A stretch of DNA of 64,000 nt. Source: Beta vulgaris subsp. vulgaris. Its lineage: Eukaryota > Streptophyta > Magnoliopsida > Caryophyllales > Amaranthaceae. Below the pieces are notes generated by a model that saw only the letters and a list, made by a program, of their open reading frames with translations, did not search any database and was not told where the DNA came from. A program made the position numbers and the translations under genes. Location: contig NC_079202.1 in NCBI RefSeq assembly GCF_026745355.1, positions 46,512,873-46,576,872 on the forward strand, written 5' to 3'. The number at the start of each line of letters is the position of its first letter. Position 1 is the stretch's first letter. Shown here one piece after another: positions 46,536 through 59,269 of this stretch.

Positions 46536-48449
46536 TAAAAATATTTTGTAATAATACTCATCACTCATCACTCATCACTCATCACTCATGCATTGTATTG
46601 TTGGATATACATATACTTGGCTACCCAATTTATTTTTATATTACTATGAGCTATATATACAATATAGCACATGGTCGGGTGGTAAGATGCTCCTTAAGAT
46701 CATATGAACAAACTTAGTAAAGGCTCTTTGAGATATGCAATTCTCTTTACTTTTCCTCAAAGAAACAATATGGTAAGCAATTGTTTAATTAACATGTTAA
46801 TTGATTAGACTGAATATTGCTCATTAAGATTGGGTATTTTTAAATCAAAATTCATGTTTTATAATTGTGTCGTACTTTAATTTTATGTGGTTGCTGATCT
46901 TTATAGATAATTTTGATAGTAATATATTGCAGAGAAACAAGTCAACAAACGCAACACCTCATGCCAAAAAAATGATAAGTCAATAGCTGTAAACATAAAA
47001 AGACCATAATAATTTTAATTCCCATAATAGACGATGTGATTTTTATCTATCATCATAAGAACTAATATCTTGATGATTAGAAACACAACTAACTCTTTCA
47101 TGAAATGACTCATTAGCAAAGTGAGTTATATTTACTAGATTATCAAAATTGTATTCTCATCTCATGCAATGGCGAATATTGGACAAAAAAGTTGTGTGGC
47201 CAAGGTCAGGATACCAACGATTCAATCCCTAACCTCTCGTTTAAAAAGTCAAATACTATTATAACAAATAAGTTTGACAAGCAAGAAATGGAAAATTTCC
47301 TTCATTTTTTACTACGTTAAGGATCTCCTAGAATCAATTTATATCACCATATATGATTTCTATGTTTCGTTTTAACCCTGAGTTGTAGTGGCAATCGTTT
47401 AAACGCTCAATCTAATATCTTAAAATACAACTCTTGATACTTTACCAACTAAACTATATAAAATCTACATATTACAAATTACAAATTACAAATTACAAAT
47501 TACTCCGTACCTATCAACCCTTGAGGAGCTCGAGTTCTCAACAATTATACAATTGTTATATGCATGAATTCTACATAACCTAATATTTTCTTTTTTCCTT
47601 TTTTAGAATCCCCATTGAGGATCCTATGGTAAAATGAAGGGTCTTGCCAAACCGACACCTCTCGCAGGTTAAACCGACTAGGGTTTACGGGAAGACACTT
47701 GAAGATTGGAGGGAATAGCAAGGGGAAATCCTCTTCCAAAAGGCCTGATTATATCCTACCGGAGAAAGTATAATCTCAAATACTTCAGATATACAAAATG
47801 TAGGAAAGTTTCACGAGAACGTATAATACCAAAAAAAAAAGGACGCAAGTGGTGAGTTGTGATGACTGAAATGCAACCGCTAGACAGGGCAGCAGGATCA
47901 GGTATTGCAATTAAGTGAGGGAACGTAATAACAATTGAATAAATAAAAAGGGGTGCGTAAATATTGACTATGAGAGTTGGTTAGGACTACGCCATCCAAG
48001 CTATTAAAGATCAGCAGCTCCGGAAATACAGTGGATTAATTGAATTCAAGAAGCCAACTTCAATTTGGTTGAGACTTGAGCATGCTAAACTACAAAAATT
48101 ATTAAAAGAGACGGTCTAATTTTAATATAAAAATAGACTAGTCACTAAATGGATTAAATTAATCACCGAAAGAAATTAACCTAGTCACTATTGAGTTAGT
48201 TCTCTTTTTAATATTGGGCTTACCTATTGCCTAATTTTAATTTAAAAGTAAGCGGTCTCTAACAAGACAAACTCACTAAACTAAAGGTGTCAACAAAAAA
48301 ATTTAAAGAAAATAAAAATTAAAAAAGGAAATTAATAAATATCGTAGTTGTAGTAGTAGTAGTATTAAATGTGGGCCACCCTAAATCCACCTTTATATTT
48401 GCCCTCTTAGATTCTTCCTTACAGTTCTTTGCCTGCCCTTCTCCCTTCC
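46536..48449. other. Intergenic region upstream of the CFL1-like gene
   Basis: No gene supported. Heptamer repeats lie at about 46556-46588 (ACTCATC, four to five units) and about 47468-47500 (TTACAAA, four to five units). A 64-codon minus frame at 47545-47739 has no recognised domain. Confidence 0.4.
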
Positions 48450-48457
48450 TATTTAAG
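48450..48457 (+). promoter_or_regulatory. Candidate TATA box of the CFL1-like gene
   Basis: TATTTAAG lies about 80 bases before the start codon. This would place transcription start near 48482 and give a leader of about 50 nt. Inferred from position only. Confidence 0.45.
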
Positions 48458-48530
48458 GACCAAAACATTTACACTCCCCCACTTGATCTTTCACCAACAC
48501 ACCCAGATTAGAGCTCAAGTGAGAGAAACT

Positions 48531-49515
48531 ATGGTATCATTTCAAACATCTTTCCTCCAATTAAATGATCAAAGAAAACCTATTTCAGAAACTGATCATG
48601 ATCATACCAATTTCAAGAATATGAAAAGGAAGTGGAATGACACACAAGATGAGGAGGTCATTCTTCCTTACAAACATTGGAAGAATCCTAAAGCCACCTT
48701 TGCTACCAAAACTTTTTCCGATATCGAACTTCATCTCGAGACTCCGTTGCCATCCGAGTGGCAACGTTGCCTCGATATTCAGGTAAAGATATTATTTTTA
48801 TTATCCGACTACTTAATTAACTTTTTTATTCCCAATTTGTCATCCCTTTAAATTTCGGATGCAGAAATTATATGTAATCATAAAGTATTGATAAATTACT
48901 ATTGGTCGATTTTGCAAAGACTAACAAGTTTTAACATATTGATACATAACCTTGAACGATTGATAATATGAAAATAGAATGAGTATATTACTTCCTTCTC
49001 TTTCTTTAATTTCATAGTTGAAAAAGTAAAAAGTTTTTACTAAACATTCTATATTTTGCATGCAGTCAGGGGAAATCCACTTCTACAACACCAGAACACA
49101 AAAACGAACACTGAGAGATCCAAGGGAAAGTTCAGAGCCATCAAGTCCTAGGGATTATCACATGAGTTTGGACCTTGAGCTTAACCTGCCTTGTGGTTCA
49201 CTCAACCATAATAATTACTCAAAATCAACATCAGAAAAGAACATGACTACGATGAAGAAGAAATCCAGCAACTCACCACCACCACCAGCTTCTACTGATC
49301 TTTTAAGAAATTTGAGCACTGTTGGAAAGACAAACACCATTGATATCGAGGCTACAGACGAGGCAGCAGAGATGGTGGCGACCGCTTGCAAGCGGTGCCA
49401 TATGCTGGTGATGCTCTGCAAGTCTTCACCAACATGTCCTAACTGCAAATATGTGCACCCACCATGCCAGAGCCTTCTTGACCTGTTCAAGCCAAGACTT
49501 AGCCTCTCTTGCTAG
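48531..49515 (+). CDS. CURLY FLAG LEAF 1 (CFL1)-like protein with atypical WW domain
   Basis: Two exons, 48531-48782 and 49066-49515, are separated by a phase-0 GT...AG intron (CAG|GTAAAG to TGCAG|TC), giving 233 residues. The ATG at 48531 is the first after the probable TATA box; the in-frame codon at 48429 is TTG, not ATG. A WW-like region spans about residues 72-104 across the intron: LPSEW with W77, then SGEIHFYN and a DPR end. The second signature tryptophan is absent. LDLELNL at 119-125 fits an EAR repression motif. A cysteine-rich C-terminus has C192, C195, C202, C208 and C211 (C-x2-C pairs). This layout matches plant CFL1 proteins, which act in the nucleus with HD-ZIP IV factors such as HDG1 in cuticle and epidermal development. 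Family assignment is from motifs; the repressor role here is inference. Confidence 0.8.
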
Positions 49516-51995
49516 TTTATATTAGTCATACCAACAAATGAACTAATGATCATAAGCTTGAGTGTTAATAGTTATTTAGGTAATAATAACAATAATAATA
49601 ATAGTAATAATATTGTTAGTTATGCTTCTTTCTTAAAAAATACAGATCATTAGTAAGAAATCAGGGTGAGTTTACTGCTTAGTTGGCTCCTTAATCATCA
49701 CTCTTCAAACTGGTCAAAGTGTAGAATTGCAAGGAAAGGTCAAGAAGAACCAAGTGTACATATGGGGGGGAGATTTAAAAAAAAGTTTTGAGGAGCCATC
49801 TCAATCAATCTTCATATATTTAATACTGTTCTTTTTTCTTCTTATTTTCTTCTGTGCAACTGCATTGATCACAATGGTTACACAAAGTGATGGGCTACCA
49901 AAGTGTTACTAGAGTCTTGTGTTTTGGTACTATTTCATCATGCAAAACAAGTGGTGTACTATATCAACCGCTATGGTTTCTTCCTTATAAAAGGCAAAGA
50001 GTAATCTACGCCTATTAATACACCCAACTCCCACCTAGCTAACAACATTCATGACTGAAGATGTTTACATTCACCAACACTTACCTGAAAACTGAATGGA
50101 TGAGAGCGAAAGTTTATATGCATGTTCCTCTGAGAGTGTACAGAGCAAACATAATGTGTGCTAAAATTCCCCCAAGAAAGGGTGAGAGTGTGATCTTCCC
50201 CTAAGAGTTAAGTTAAAAATAAAAGGTCCCTGTTCAAGTGTCGTACATAAAGACTTTTAACTACTTCCAAGTTACAAATATATCTCTTTTACGGGATATA
50301 CTTCAATTATCTTAGTTCACTGTCCAGCTTACGCTTATGCTTTACAAAGTGAACATTCATGTTGACAATGGCTGGCAACTGTAGACCTATTTATTACTAA
50401 TGATAACAGTAGTAGCTAATGCTTAAAATGAGACCTAAACGAAATAAATGCATGAATTATGGGGGACGATCTATCACAATAACTAGTGAAGCAACTTTTA
50501 GTGATAGTTTGGTTGACATACAATATACAGATTGGAGAAGTTGTTTATCTAGTTCCCCCAACCGTTGGGTAAGCAGAACTTCTTATAGGAAGTACTATTT
50601 CCCGCGATCAACCAAACAATTTACAGGAAATAAACACTCCCGAGGAATTGCAGAACTTTTTGGAAGATAACTCCCTATATCCGACCAAACGACCACTTAG
50701 CAATGCCTAGCGATGATCAACACCAGATTTCTCTAGGCCAAAGTGTGTGCTACATGAACCTGGCAGCCACACTAATTTTCAGAGCTGAAGAGGTTTATAG
50801 ATGGGAGCTCTTTACTAGCTTTCAGTTTTAGGAATCCTACAAGAAGACCTAAATGAGAGAAACATGACAATTGAAAAATATGGGGCTTCAATAGTTGCAA
50901 AGATCATTCAAGACACAATGTCACAACATGGAATGATCATACAGACAACCAAATGCACAAGCCTTAAAAAAGATCATGCCATTTACATCTGATCAGTGAT
51001 CACAATGATGAAGTTAAGATCTGTCATGGAATAGCATGCAGAAAATACCATGGAATGATTCTTCGACCGCTATAGTTAGTTCTAGTGGTTAGAAGAAATG
51101 GGGAAGCCCTCAATGATAAATTTGAATAGAGCAGGGCTCTCACATGGCTCAATAATAAAGCTGAAGCATTTCAGTTTGTTAGGCTTAGGTTGTGCTGAAC
51201 ATGATGCATATCCAAGCCAACAGAAAGGTGTTGAGCTAGCTTCTAGTGATGTAAATGTTAGGTGATAGCTGATAGGTATTAAGATAGTAATTAAAACGGG
51301 TACTTCTGATAGATTAGCAATTAAATCAGTTCCAGAAGTGTCAAACAATAATATTATAGATCTTATATTCTGCATTTTTAGCTAGCTTTTCACAAGCGAG
51401 AGAAAGTACCATTCGGTTTCTTAAGCTATTGTTTCCCCAAAAGTTAACCAAACACCACAGGCTGAACTACATTTTCTCCATCGTAGACAAACTAGAAAGT
51501 AACTTAGAAGTTATGCCTAACACAGCCTTACTGACATCATAAGAGATGGATGCAGTTAGTTACATGATTTCTCATTTGAACATCTATTAGTCATGCAATG
51601 AACCTGAAAACATCAGATACTAACACCCCCCCCCCCTATCCTGCTTCCTGCATGAGAATCTAAGAAGAGACATTGGAGAAATGCCACTTCATCCCATAAA
51701 AACTTCACATTTAGTAATCTACTGTTAGAGCTTAATATCTTGTTCTATATCATAAAAAATATACTGTTAACCAATATCTTTACAAGTACAATATATAGCT
51801 ATCTCCTTTTAAAAAACTTATGTCACTGAAAGTAAAGTATTCATATTGTTACGACTCCCTCCCTTCCTAAAAAATCTTTATTAATCGTGTAGTCAAAGTT
51901 TATAAACTTTTGATTTACATATTAAAAATTATAATGTAGGACCTTGTACAAATTTATTTTAATATATATTATCAAATTATCAATTTTTCATAATA
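49516..51995. other. Intergenic region after the CFL1-like gene
   Basis: No supported gene. AATAATAA-rich sequence at 49580-49610 could supply the poly(A) signal of the CFL1-like gene. A 97-codon minus frame at 51082-51375 and a short plus frame at 50419-50670 have no known domain. A CTCCCTCCCTTCC word at about 51857 may be a decayed Stowaway-type end. Confidence 0.35.
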
Positions 51996-52313
51996 CTCCC
52001 TCCGTTTCCTAAAGATCTTCCCACTTTCCGTTTAAGGGTTTTTCCAAAAGATCTTCCCACTTTTGCTTTATTCCTTATTTGGCAAAACAAATTTCCCTAT
52101 TTACCCTCTCATGTCACTATCATATGGTCCATCATTACATTATTAATTCAATTTTACTCTCTTTCTCTCTCCTACTTTAACCCCTTTTTATTTGTTTATT
52201 TATCTTAACCCCTTTCTCTCTCCTACTTTACTCACACCATGCCCCACACAACTTGATTTTCCTTGGTATCTGTGGGAACAGTAAGTGGGAAGATCTTTAG
52301 GAAACGGAGGGAG
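51996..52313. mobile_element. Stowaway-type MITE, copy 2
   Basis: CTCCCTCCGTTTCCTAAAG ends with TA at 51994-51995 and 52314-52315. 318 bp, near twin of 36366-36683. Confidence 0.92.
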
Positions 52314-52315
52314 TA

Positions 52316-53592
52316 TATCCTAAAATGTAAAAGAAGATATTGATGATCATATGTGTGCATTAGAAACCATGTCACAAGCAAATGGAAGATTTTTAATGAA
52401 CAACCAGAGAATATAATAAGACAAAATAGTAATTGATACTTATACTTGAAAAATATGAAAAATCAAAAGAAACGCATAGAGTATTGTATAGAAATAAATT
52501 ACATTAGCAAGTGTGTCTTAGAGATTGCGTGCATCATGCAGATTTATTAACATCTTAATCGGACAGGGATGGAATTACAGATGATAAGCTTAATACCTGT
52601 TGCTATGCGATGGGATTTTGCTCCTTAAAGAAATTACTGGTTCATTTCTTAAATTAGCGTTTGGGAACCATGAAGGGCGAAAATAGGAGGATCATATGGA
52701 AATTTATTTTCAATTATCAGTTTAGGTGTCATAATCTTATCATAGTCAATGGAAGATAAATTGTGAGGATTCTAATAATATTATTGCCATATGCCATAGG
52801 CTCGATTTCCTTTATTTAGTCGCAGAAAACAAGTTAAAGAAAAGAAAATGAGAGTTAGCCCCACAAATAAAGGCTGGGGTCACTACCAGGTAGGAGGGAA
52901 GTTCATTTACTATTGGATACGCAGACAAGGTTTTCATTTATAGTCCAGACTAGTTATTCAATGACCCCTAACATTTTGCTTGCTAGGAGTATTCAATATT
53001 CTATTGTATTCACCAGCTGCAAAACTCATAGCAAGCTACGGTTGCATTAATGTCTCAACTCTCAAGGGTGCACATTTTTCCGTAAATGCTGATCCATCTT
53101 TGGATAGAACAAGACGGACATTGCCACACCTCATAAGGTAGACAACCCACTACTGAAGAGTATTAAAAAGAATTATTATGTTGAGTTAGACTCCATTACC
53201 ACAACCCTCAACAAGTCTTTATTAATAGTGGATAGTCTACTCGGTGGGTAGACAAAGTTTTTCTGAACAAGACTTGCATTCCACTAGCTTGCAGCATATT
53301 CTAATTACCATAATCCACTCGTCAAAAAAAGTAAGAGCTGGTGATCTCTAGCACCCCAATAATCCGAATAGAGATAATGAGAGAAATCCGGAACCGACCT
53401 GAATTTACCAAGAGAAACCAGAACCCAACCCGACCTTGACGTAAACAAGGCAACAGCCTCAAAAAGGACATGGTTTGCCTCTTTTATGAGATAAATGGCA
53501 TTAGTGTGTTTTACTAAAAAATATGTTTGAGCATAATTGATAAGAAAATCAACTGATCACAAAAGATTCCAACTTGCCATAAGGGTCTAAAG
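52316..53592. other. Intergenic stretch
   Basis: Nothing recognisable as a gene or a bounded repeat. Confidence 0.35.
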
Positions 53593-54095
53593 TAGGGCTG
53601 ATTAACAGACGAGGTCGGGTCGTGTTCGGGTTCGAGTTGATAATAAAAGGGTTGAACATGTCCCAACCCAAACCGGATTGAAAAACTTAACCTTGACACG
53701 GCCAGTTTATTATACGGGTTGCCCATATGACCCGTTTAACCCATTTACATATTTATTACAATTAGATTTTTATTAAAATTCATTAGTTTTCAACAATAAA
53801 TTCACATAAAAGTATGCATGATTAGATTTTATTTTCTGTGTTCTACAATTAGTATTTTTAAAATTTTAACAAAATTTAACACAACATTTTAAAAAAATTA
53901 TATTTTAATGAGTTAAACAACTCAAAGCAGGTTAATTTCGAGTTGAAAATGTCAACCTTAACCTAACCCATCTAATTAAATGGTAGTCGTGTCAACCGAT
54001 TTACTTAAATAGGTCAAAAATCTCAACCCAAACCTGCTTATTTCAGGTTAGGTTCGAGTTCGGTAAACGGGTAAGCTCTGTTTTAAACAGCCCTA
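53593..54095. mobile_element. hAT-type MITE with GGGTT/CAACCC words
   Basis: Ends are TAGGGCTGATTAACAG and the complement of TAGGGCTGTTTAAAACAG. The flanks GTCTAAAG (53585-53592) and GTCTCAAG (54096-54103) form an 8-bp TSD with one mismatch. The interior is rich in CGGGTT, CAACCC and AACCCG words, strongest near both ends. Confidence 0.8.
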
Positions 54096-54242
54096 GTCTC
54101 AAGGCTACAAATAAATCATAGTATTTTTAAAACATAAAAATGCTTGCTCTAGTGGCAAACCACTTAGGCCACAAGCTACACTATTTCCCAATATCCACTA
54201 CAACTTTGTTCTTACTAAAATAAGTTTGGTTCAACAAATATA

Positions 54243-54493
54243 CTTCCTCCTATATGTTTTAAATGAAATATTGGGTAAAATGACACTATTCATAAATCAA
54301 TTTTGACTCCAATTTATCACCATTATATAAAGAAAAACATAGTCAAGTGGGATCTTATTAAATTCGTCTCGATGCACAAGTTATAACTTTTTTATAATAT
54401 TTACGTGTGCAGAACTAAAGATATCAATGATAAAAGAAGCGCATTGAGTTGCGTGAAAAAACATACTTTTCATTTAAAACAGAACGGAGGAAG
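54243..54493. mobile_element. Stowaway-type MITE, shorter family
   Basis: CTTCCTCCTATATGTTTTAA and a complementary right end (TTAAAACAGAACGGAGGAAG) are flanked by TA (54241-54242 and 54494-54495). 251 bp, interior unlike the 318-bp family. Confidence 0.8.
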
Positions 54494-54495
54494 TA

Positions 54496-56698
54496 TGTTA
54501 AGTTCAAAAACAAGATTTAAGTTGAGCAAAATAAGGTAAGTTATGAAAACCTGAGTGTTCAGAGTAAGTCAAGTTCGGAAAAAATAATTAAGTTCAACAA
54601 ATGAAAATTGAGGTAAATAGAGCAGTCTAAGGAAATCTAATGTTCCAACTTTTTCTGAAAAGATGGATCTGAGTCAGGTGTAAAGTCCTGTGATGGAAGA
54701 TCAGCCTCCAAATTGGAAATCATAAACCTTGCTCTAAGAAGTTTCCACGGGTCAACAATTCTAATTAAAGAACTGGAACCAAGACTCTGTTCACATATTA
54801 GTCTTAAAACAAAATTTCAGAGCTTACTGAATAATAATTATAGAAATTTCAGAACTGAGATTCTTAAGACCGTCAAACAACAGATTAAGTTCATAAATTA
54901 TACATTTTCGAGATTTCCTAGCATCTAGAGGCAGAATTCAATCACGACTCACTCATCAAATGCCAAACACAAAAGCCAACCACTTGCAATTTTAAAGTCA
55001 TGACTAAATTCAGAACAGAACTAGGATGCATCATAAATCAGGTGGCAATACACAATAAACTGAAGGAAATTACAAATAGAATTGAAAGTGCCTATTGAAG
55101 GGCTGAAGCATTCTCAGAACCCAAAATCTTTGGTTGACTTCACAACTAATTTACCACAGTTATTGGTAACACAACAAGTCTAACTTTCTAAGACAAACAA
55201 TCTAAAAAAGTCAAACCTTAAAATAAATCATTGCATGTTCATTCTAAATACATAATGAAAATATCTTTGACTATTTCTTGTTCTACATTAAATATAGTTT
55301 TGACATCAAATAAAATTAGAATATGATGTCAATAATTTGATCAAAATTTACAAATCAAAAGCAGTGAGACACGATTCTAACAGTCCTATGTAAATTTTAA
55401 AAGGGCTTCTATGTAGAATTACCTTCATTGCAAGTCATGTTATGACAATCTTATACTATCATCTTTGACTATTTCTGTTACTACAAAGTCAAACACCTTA
55501 TTATTCAAATGATCTAGTACCTTTGTGGGATTAAATTTCAGGTCCCATTATGTTAAATACCACCAATAATTAGTTCAAATAGTAACAAAAATCTATGAGA
55601 AATATGAGGAAAAGAAAAGGAAAAAAGATTAAGACAGTCAATAGTACGCGCCTCATACTATAAATTTTGATGAAGAAGTAGATCTATTGACAAAGAGGTG
55701 ATTATTTATACCCATTCGGCTAATTAGTTAGATATTTAGTGTTGCCGCACTCCAAAATTATTTTATACCATTAAGGACAAATTAGGTAATACCCTGACTA
55801 GGAGAGCTTCTCAATTTGTATGTTCCACTACCTGATTGAAATATTATATATTTGTGAATTTAAGTAAATTGATTTCAAAATGAACATAAATTTTCCAACA
55901 AACGCTTATACCATCTCATCATGTTCACTCGACATTATCTCTCGAATCAGTCTTTAAGACCTCATGAAGACATATAGCAGAAATATAGTATGCCACTAGC
56001 CCCTACTATAAAGAAAGTAGCCCTTATTACGATTATATTAAATAACATCACAATTTGTCCAAAGATTGATATCATTAATTTCTTTCATTTCTCCTTTACT
56101 TTTCTTCTCATCTTTTCTGCACTTTCTCTTTTCGCTAAAATCTACTTCCCTTTCAATCAACTTTTAAAAAATGATCCCCCTAAAATAAAAAAGAACAAAG
56201 AACGTCTGAAAGTGAGGTAACTACCAAAAGCAGATATCTGCATTTCGAGAGAGGGTCTTAGAAGACTAAAGGATAACATAGACGCAAGATAAAAATGTGG
56301 TTTCTCTAGAATGTCGCCAATAATGCTCCACAATCATAATCAAGAGAGGGTCTTAGAAGAGTAAAGGACAACATCAAAAGCAAAATCAAAATATGTTTTC
56401 TCTAGAATATCATCAATGTTCCACAATCACAAGTCCATTAATAGCGGTCAGGAGGCAAGCTAAAAAAAAAATTTGCTGCACCTCCCAAAAAAAGTTAACA
56501 CAAGGTATAGTTACTAAACTCTTCGATGCAAAACACAAGCTATCATAAAACATTTATAACACAATTGTCATGATGGGATTTTACTCAACCAGAATTACTA
56601 TAGCAAATTCATGAACCAGGATATAAAAGATAAAGACTATATATAAAATTCCTAGCTCACATACCATCATGAGCCCCTTGCAACCTTAAGGCGTTGTT
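54496..56698. other. Intergenic stretch downstream of the CCR4-like gene
   Basis: No gene supported. AT-rich. GAGAGGGTCTTAGAAGA occurs twice (about 56249 and 56344) in a short imperfect direct repeat. Confidence 0.35.
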
Positions 56699-58264
56699 TC
56701 ACCCGAGAAATGGTCTTGTTATTCTGAAACTTCCCATGAGAGCAATGTGGTCTGATGACCACAAAGGTGAGGGAAGTGCTCTGCCCACACTCTCATAGTC
56801 AGGAAGCTCCAAGAGGCCTTCAACTTCCAAGCTATCCACTGGAAAAACAATCATATTTTAGTATAAGCTAAAAATTCGTTTTTAACACAAGTAAATGCAT
56901 AAATAGATTAAAGTCACGCAACTATCTACACTTCATAAACAATGACCTAAGAATTAAGATATATAGTACACATCAATATGTAAATACTTGAAGTCAAGAA
57001 TGTATAGTTAGGTTCATATATAGTGTGCCTCTTATATACAGAGTTCAGATATCAACAAGTAATTAGTCATCAAAAAGCAAGATGAGTAATTTATCAAGAA
57101 CAAAACAACTTGTCATTCAGCACCAGGTTTTTTGACCAGTTACTTGAGAGTTTAAAACTATCAATACAGCTTTGTATGGCTCGTTTGGTAAGAGGCCATA
57201 AATGGTGTGAATGGTAATGTATTATAGACTTATAGTGTAAATTTGTACTACAAATCCAATGTCATTACCTATGGTAATGCTTACTTCATCCCGAGATATC
57301 CATTTTCTTCCTAAAAACTCATTAACATCCATTACCACTTGGGAAGGTGGTATTGGGTGGTAATGAAAATTTATAGGAAAACACATGTTTTGTGATAAAG
57401 TTTCATTCCCATGGTCATTGGCATGAGAACTCCTTTACACATTTACACTATATTTCATTACCTTTACCACTATTTATTACTACTAACCAAACGGGCAGGT
57501 AAGGTAAATTATAAATTTATAATTATTACTAGAAAGTAGAACATCCACATGCTAAAGAAGGGTGATCCTTATAGCAAACAGGTCATGATTTCGGGCAAAC
57601 CTGAGGGTAGAAGAAAATAAAAAAAAGCTATACATCAACCCACTGGATAAGGCTCCCAGCCTCCTATATGGCAGGTCTGAGTTCAGGGATTACACAGCCT
57701 TACCCCTTCCAAGAATTTCAAAAAAAAATGACTTTGTAAAACAGCAGGAAGAAAAAGAGAACATAGAAAACTAAATCTTGGCAAGCAATATGACAGACAT
57801 TTAGTTGAAAGAATACCTGTGTAAAATATATAATCCAAGGTACTTCCATGGATCCGTGTCAAGCTGGTGAAAAAAGGCTCTCCTGTTTTTGGATGCATCA
57901 TAATTCGTCCTTCAATATCATTGCCAGGCTTGATAAATCCTGATGCATAAGCACTTGCCTGAAATTTAGTACCCACTGTATCAATATACAATCATACATT
58001 AAAATTATTTGAAATATGGAAAGAGAAATGACCTGCTGATCATTACCAGCAGAAGCATCACAATTACTACATAAATCTATCCATATATTAATTTGAGCAA
58101 TGTAGCAACTGCCAACAGTCATGAAAAGATGTAAGAAGCACAAATTAGAAGTTACCAATTTCATTGAATGATGAAGTTTGAGATGCTGATATATACACAG
58201 TGGATCATATCCCTCTGCATATTCAGGATTCAACTCATGTTTTGTGAGCAGAACATAAGGATCA
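56699..58264 (-). CDS. CCR4-type deadenylase (EEP family), last three exons only
   Basis: Exons on the minus strand are 58156-58264, 57817-57958 and 56699-56838, all with GT...AG introns and compatible phases, ending at a TGA. The product reads DPYVLLTKHELNPEYAEGYD, then SAYASGF, EPFFTSLTRIHGSTLDYIFY, and finally ALPSPLWSSDHIALMGSF. LDYIFY and the SSDH catalytic end are hallmarks of the endonuclease/exonuclease/phosphatase fold of CCR4, which shortens mRNA poly(A) tails in the CCR4-NOT complex. The fragment covers roughly the last 130 residues. Upstream exons (including the GDFN motif) were not found between 58265 and the copia element, so they lie beyond it, are lost, or I missed them. The last intron holds a MITE and a SINE-like repeat. 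Confidence 0.78.
57179..57497. mobile_element. MITE-like repeat, GGTAATG family, copy 2
   Basis: Ends GGCTCGTTTGGTAA and the complement of TGCCCGTTTGGTTA. Matches 32775-33083 in reverse. Lies in the last intron of the CCR4-like gene. Confidence 0.6.
57636..57725 (-). mobile_element. SINE 3' body remnant
   Basis: On the minus strand GGTAAGGCTGTGTAATCCCT is followed by GCCTTATCCAGTGGGTTGAT and a T-rich tail, resembling the 3' body of Au/TS-type plant SINEs. The tRNA-like head is missing. Intronic. Confidence 0.4.
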
Positions 58265-59260
58265 CTGCAACAAAAGATCTTTGGCTAAGAAACAGATCGT
58301 GATAAATTTATGACCATCATAAATAGATTTCACATGCATAATTTGCTCTCCAATTTGAATGGAGAGCATAGTAACAAATTAAGTTACATTACGCAAACAT
58401 TTGGCAAAAGCTCAAAGTCGCCTTTATACACCTCTGTTTTTCCTTATTATCCCCCAAGTAATTCAGGAATCCTAGTCCTCAATAAACCCATTGATCAGTC
58501 CATTTTACATACTACACAACGAAGCACCATATATCGTAGCCATTGACCTGTCTATATTTTGCTCAATGTTAAGAAGTGACAGCCAACAAGCAATCACAGT
58601 AAATCAGCCCTCATTTCTCATAATTGGACTTCAGCCCATGAAGCCTTTATTCCGAATTCGGAAGCCATCAAAAATTATAATGGTCTAGTTACATTAACAA
58701 TAAAGATAGCAAGACGGACAACTTTATAGGATTGAAAGCAAGAAGTTCAATATAATTTCATCACCGCACCTGATATGTATTTTATTATCGGGAAGTAGTA
58801 GGCTAGCAGTATACAAGCATTTCTCAAGCACAATAGAGACGTATGGTTTTATATAGGAGATATTCAAAATGTTGAGTGCATGAATAAATCATTGGCAGCC
58901 AGCAAGAAAGTTAATACATAATCTAGAACTTAACAGCTGCTGGAAGCAAAGCAGTTAGAAATATGAACAAGTATAGGTAACTGCAAGGAACCCACCTACA
59001 CCTCCTATTCTATTCACATATGCTAGAAGGCAGTCAAGGATTAATCAATAATCTCCTTAAGTTAGATGCAGCAAGTGGGAGATGGGGGTAGAAGGAAAAT
59101 TGCCTAACAAAATTAGTAGCAGGCATGTGGAAAGCATGTAAAATATGGGAGATGATGTAATAAATACACGTCTAGATGATACAAATGCGACAAGGCGAAT
59201 GAAAATATTGAATTAGATGATATTTTCAACTATTGGATTTGGATCATCTTAGAATTCAGG
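58265..59260. other. Stretch upstream of the recognised CCR4-like exons
   Basis: Expected to be intron or lost exons. The only GDF-like codon string on the minus strand (near 58417) continues as GDFELL, not GDFN, and is not supported as an exon. Confidence 0.35.
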
Positions 59261-59269
59261 GTTGCTCTT

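Noticed and set aside
46665..46710. tRNA-like words GGTCGGGTGGTAAGATGC
   Set aside because: No matching B box or cloverleaf arms downstream; not enough for a tRNA or SINE call.
47340..47460. Possible SINE on the minus strand (TTTAGTTGGTAAAG word)
   Set aside because: Only an A-box-like word is visible; no B box, tail or TSD.
48429..48530. N-terminal extension of the CFL1-like frame
   Set aside because: The upstream start is TTG and lies at the putative TATA box; the first ATG is at 48531.
51082..51375. 97-codon minus-strand frame with plausible residue mix
   Set aside because: No recognised family, no splice or promoter context; kept only as a note in the intergenic region.
58417..58430. 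GDFELL on the minus strand as the missing CCR4 GDFN exon
   Set aside because: The catalytic Asn is absent, the following residues do not match the family, and no supporting splice sites were seen.
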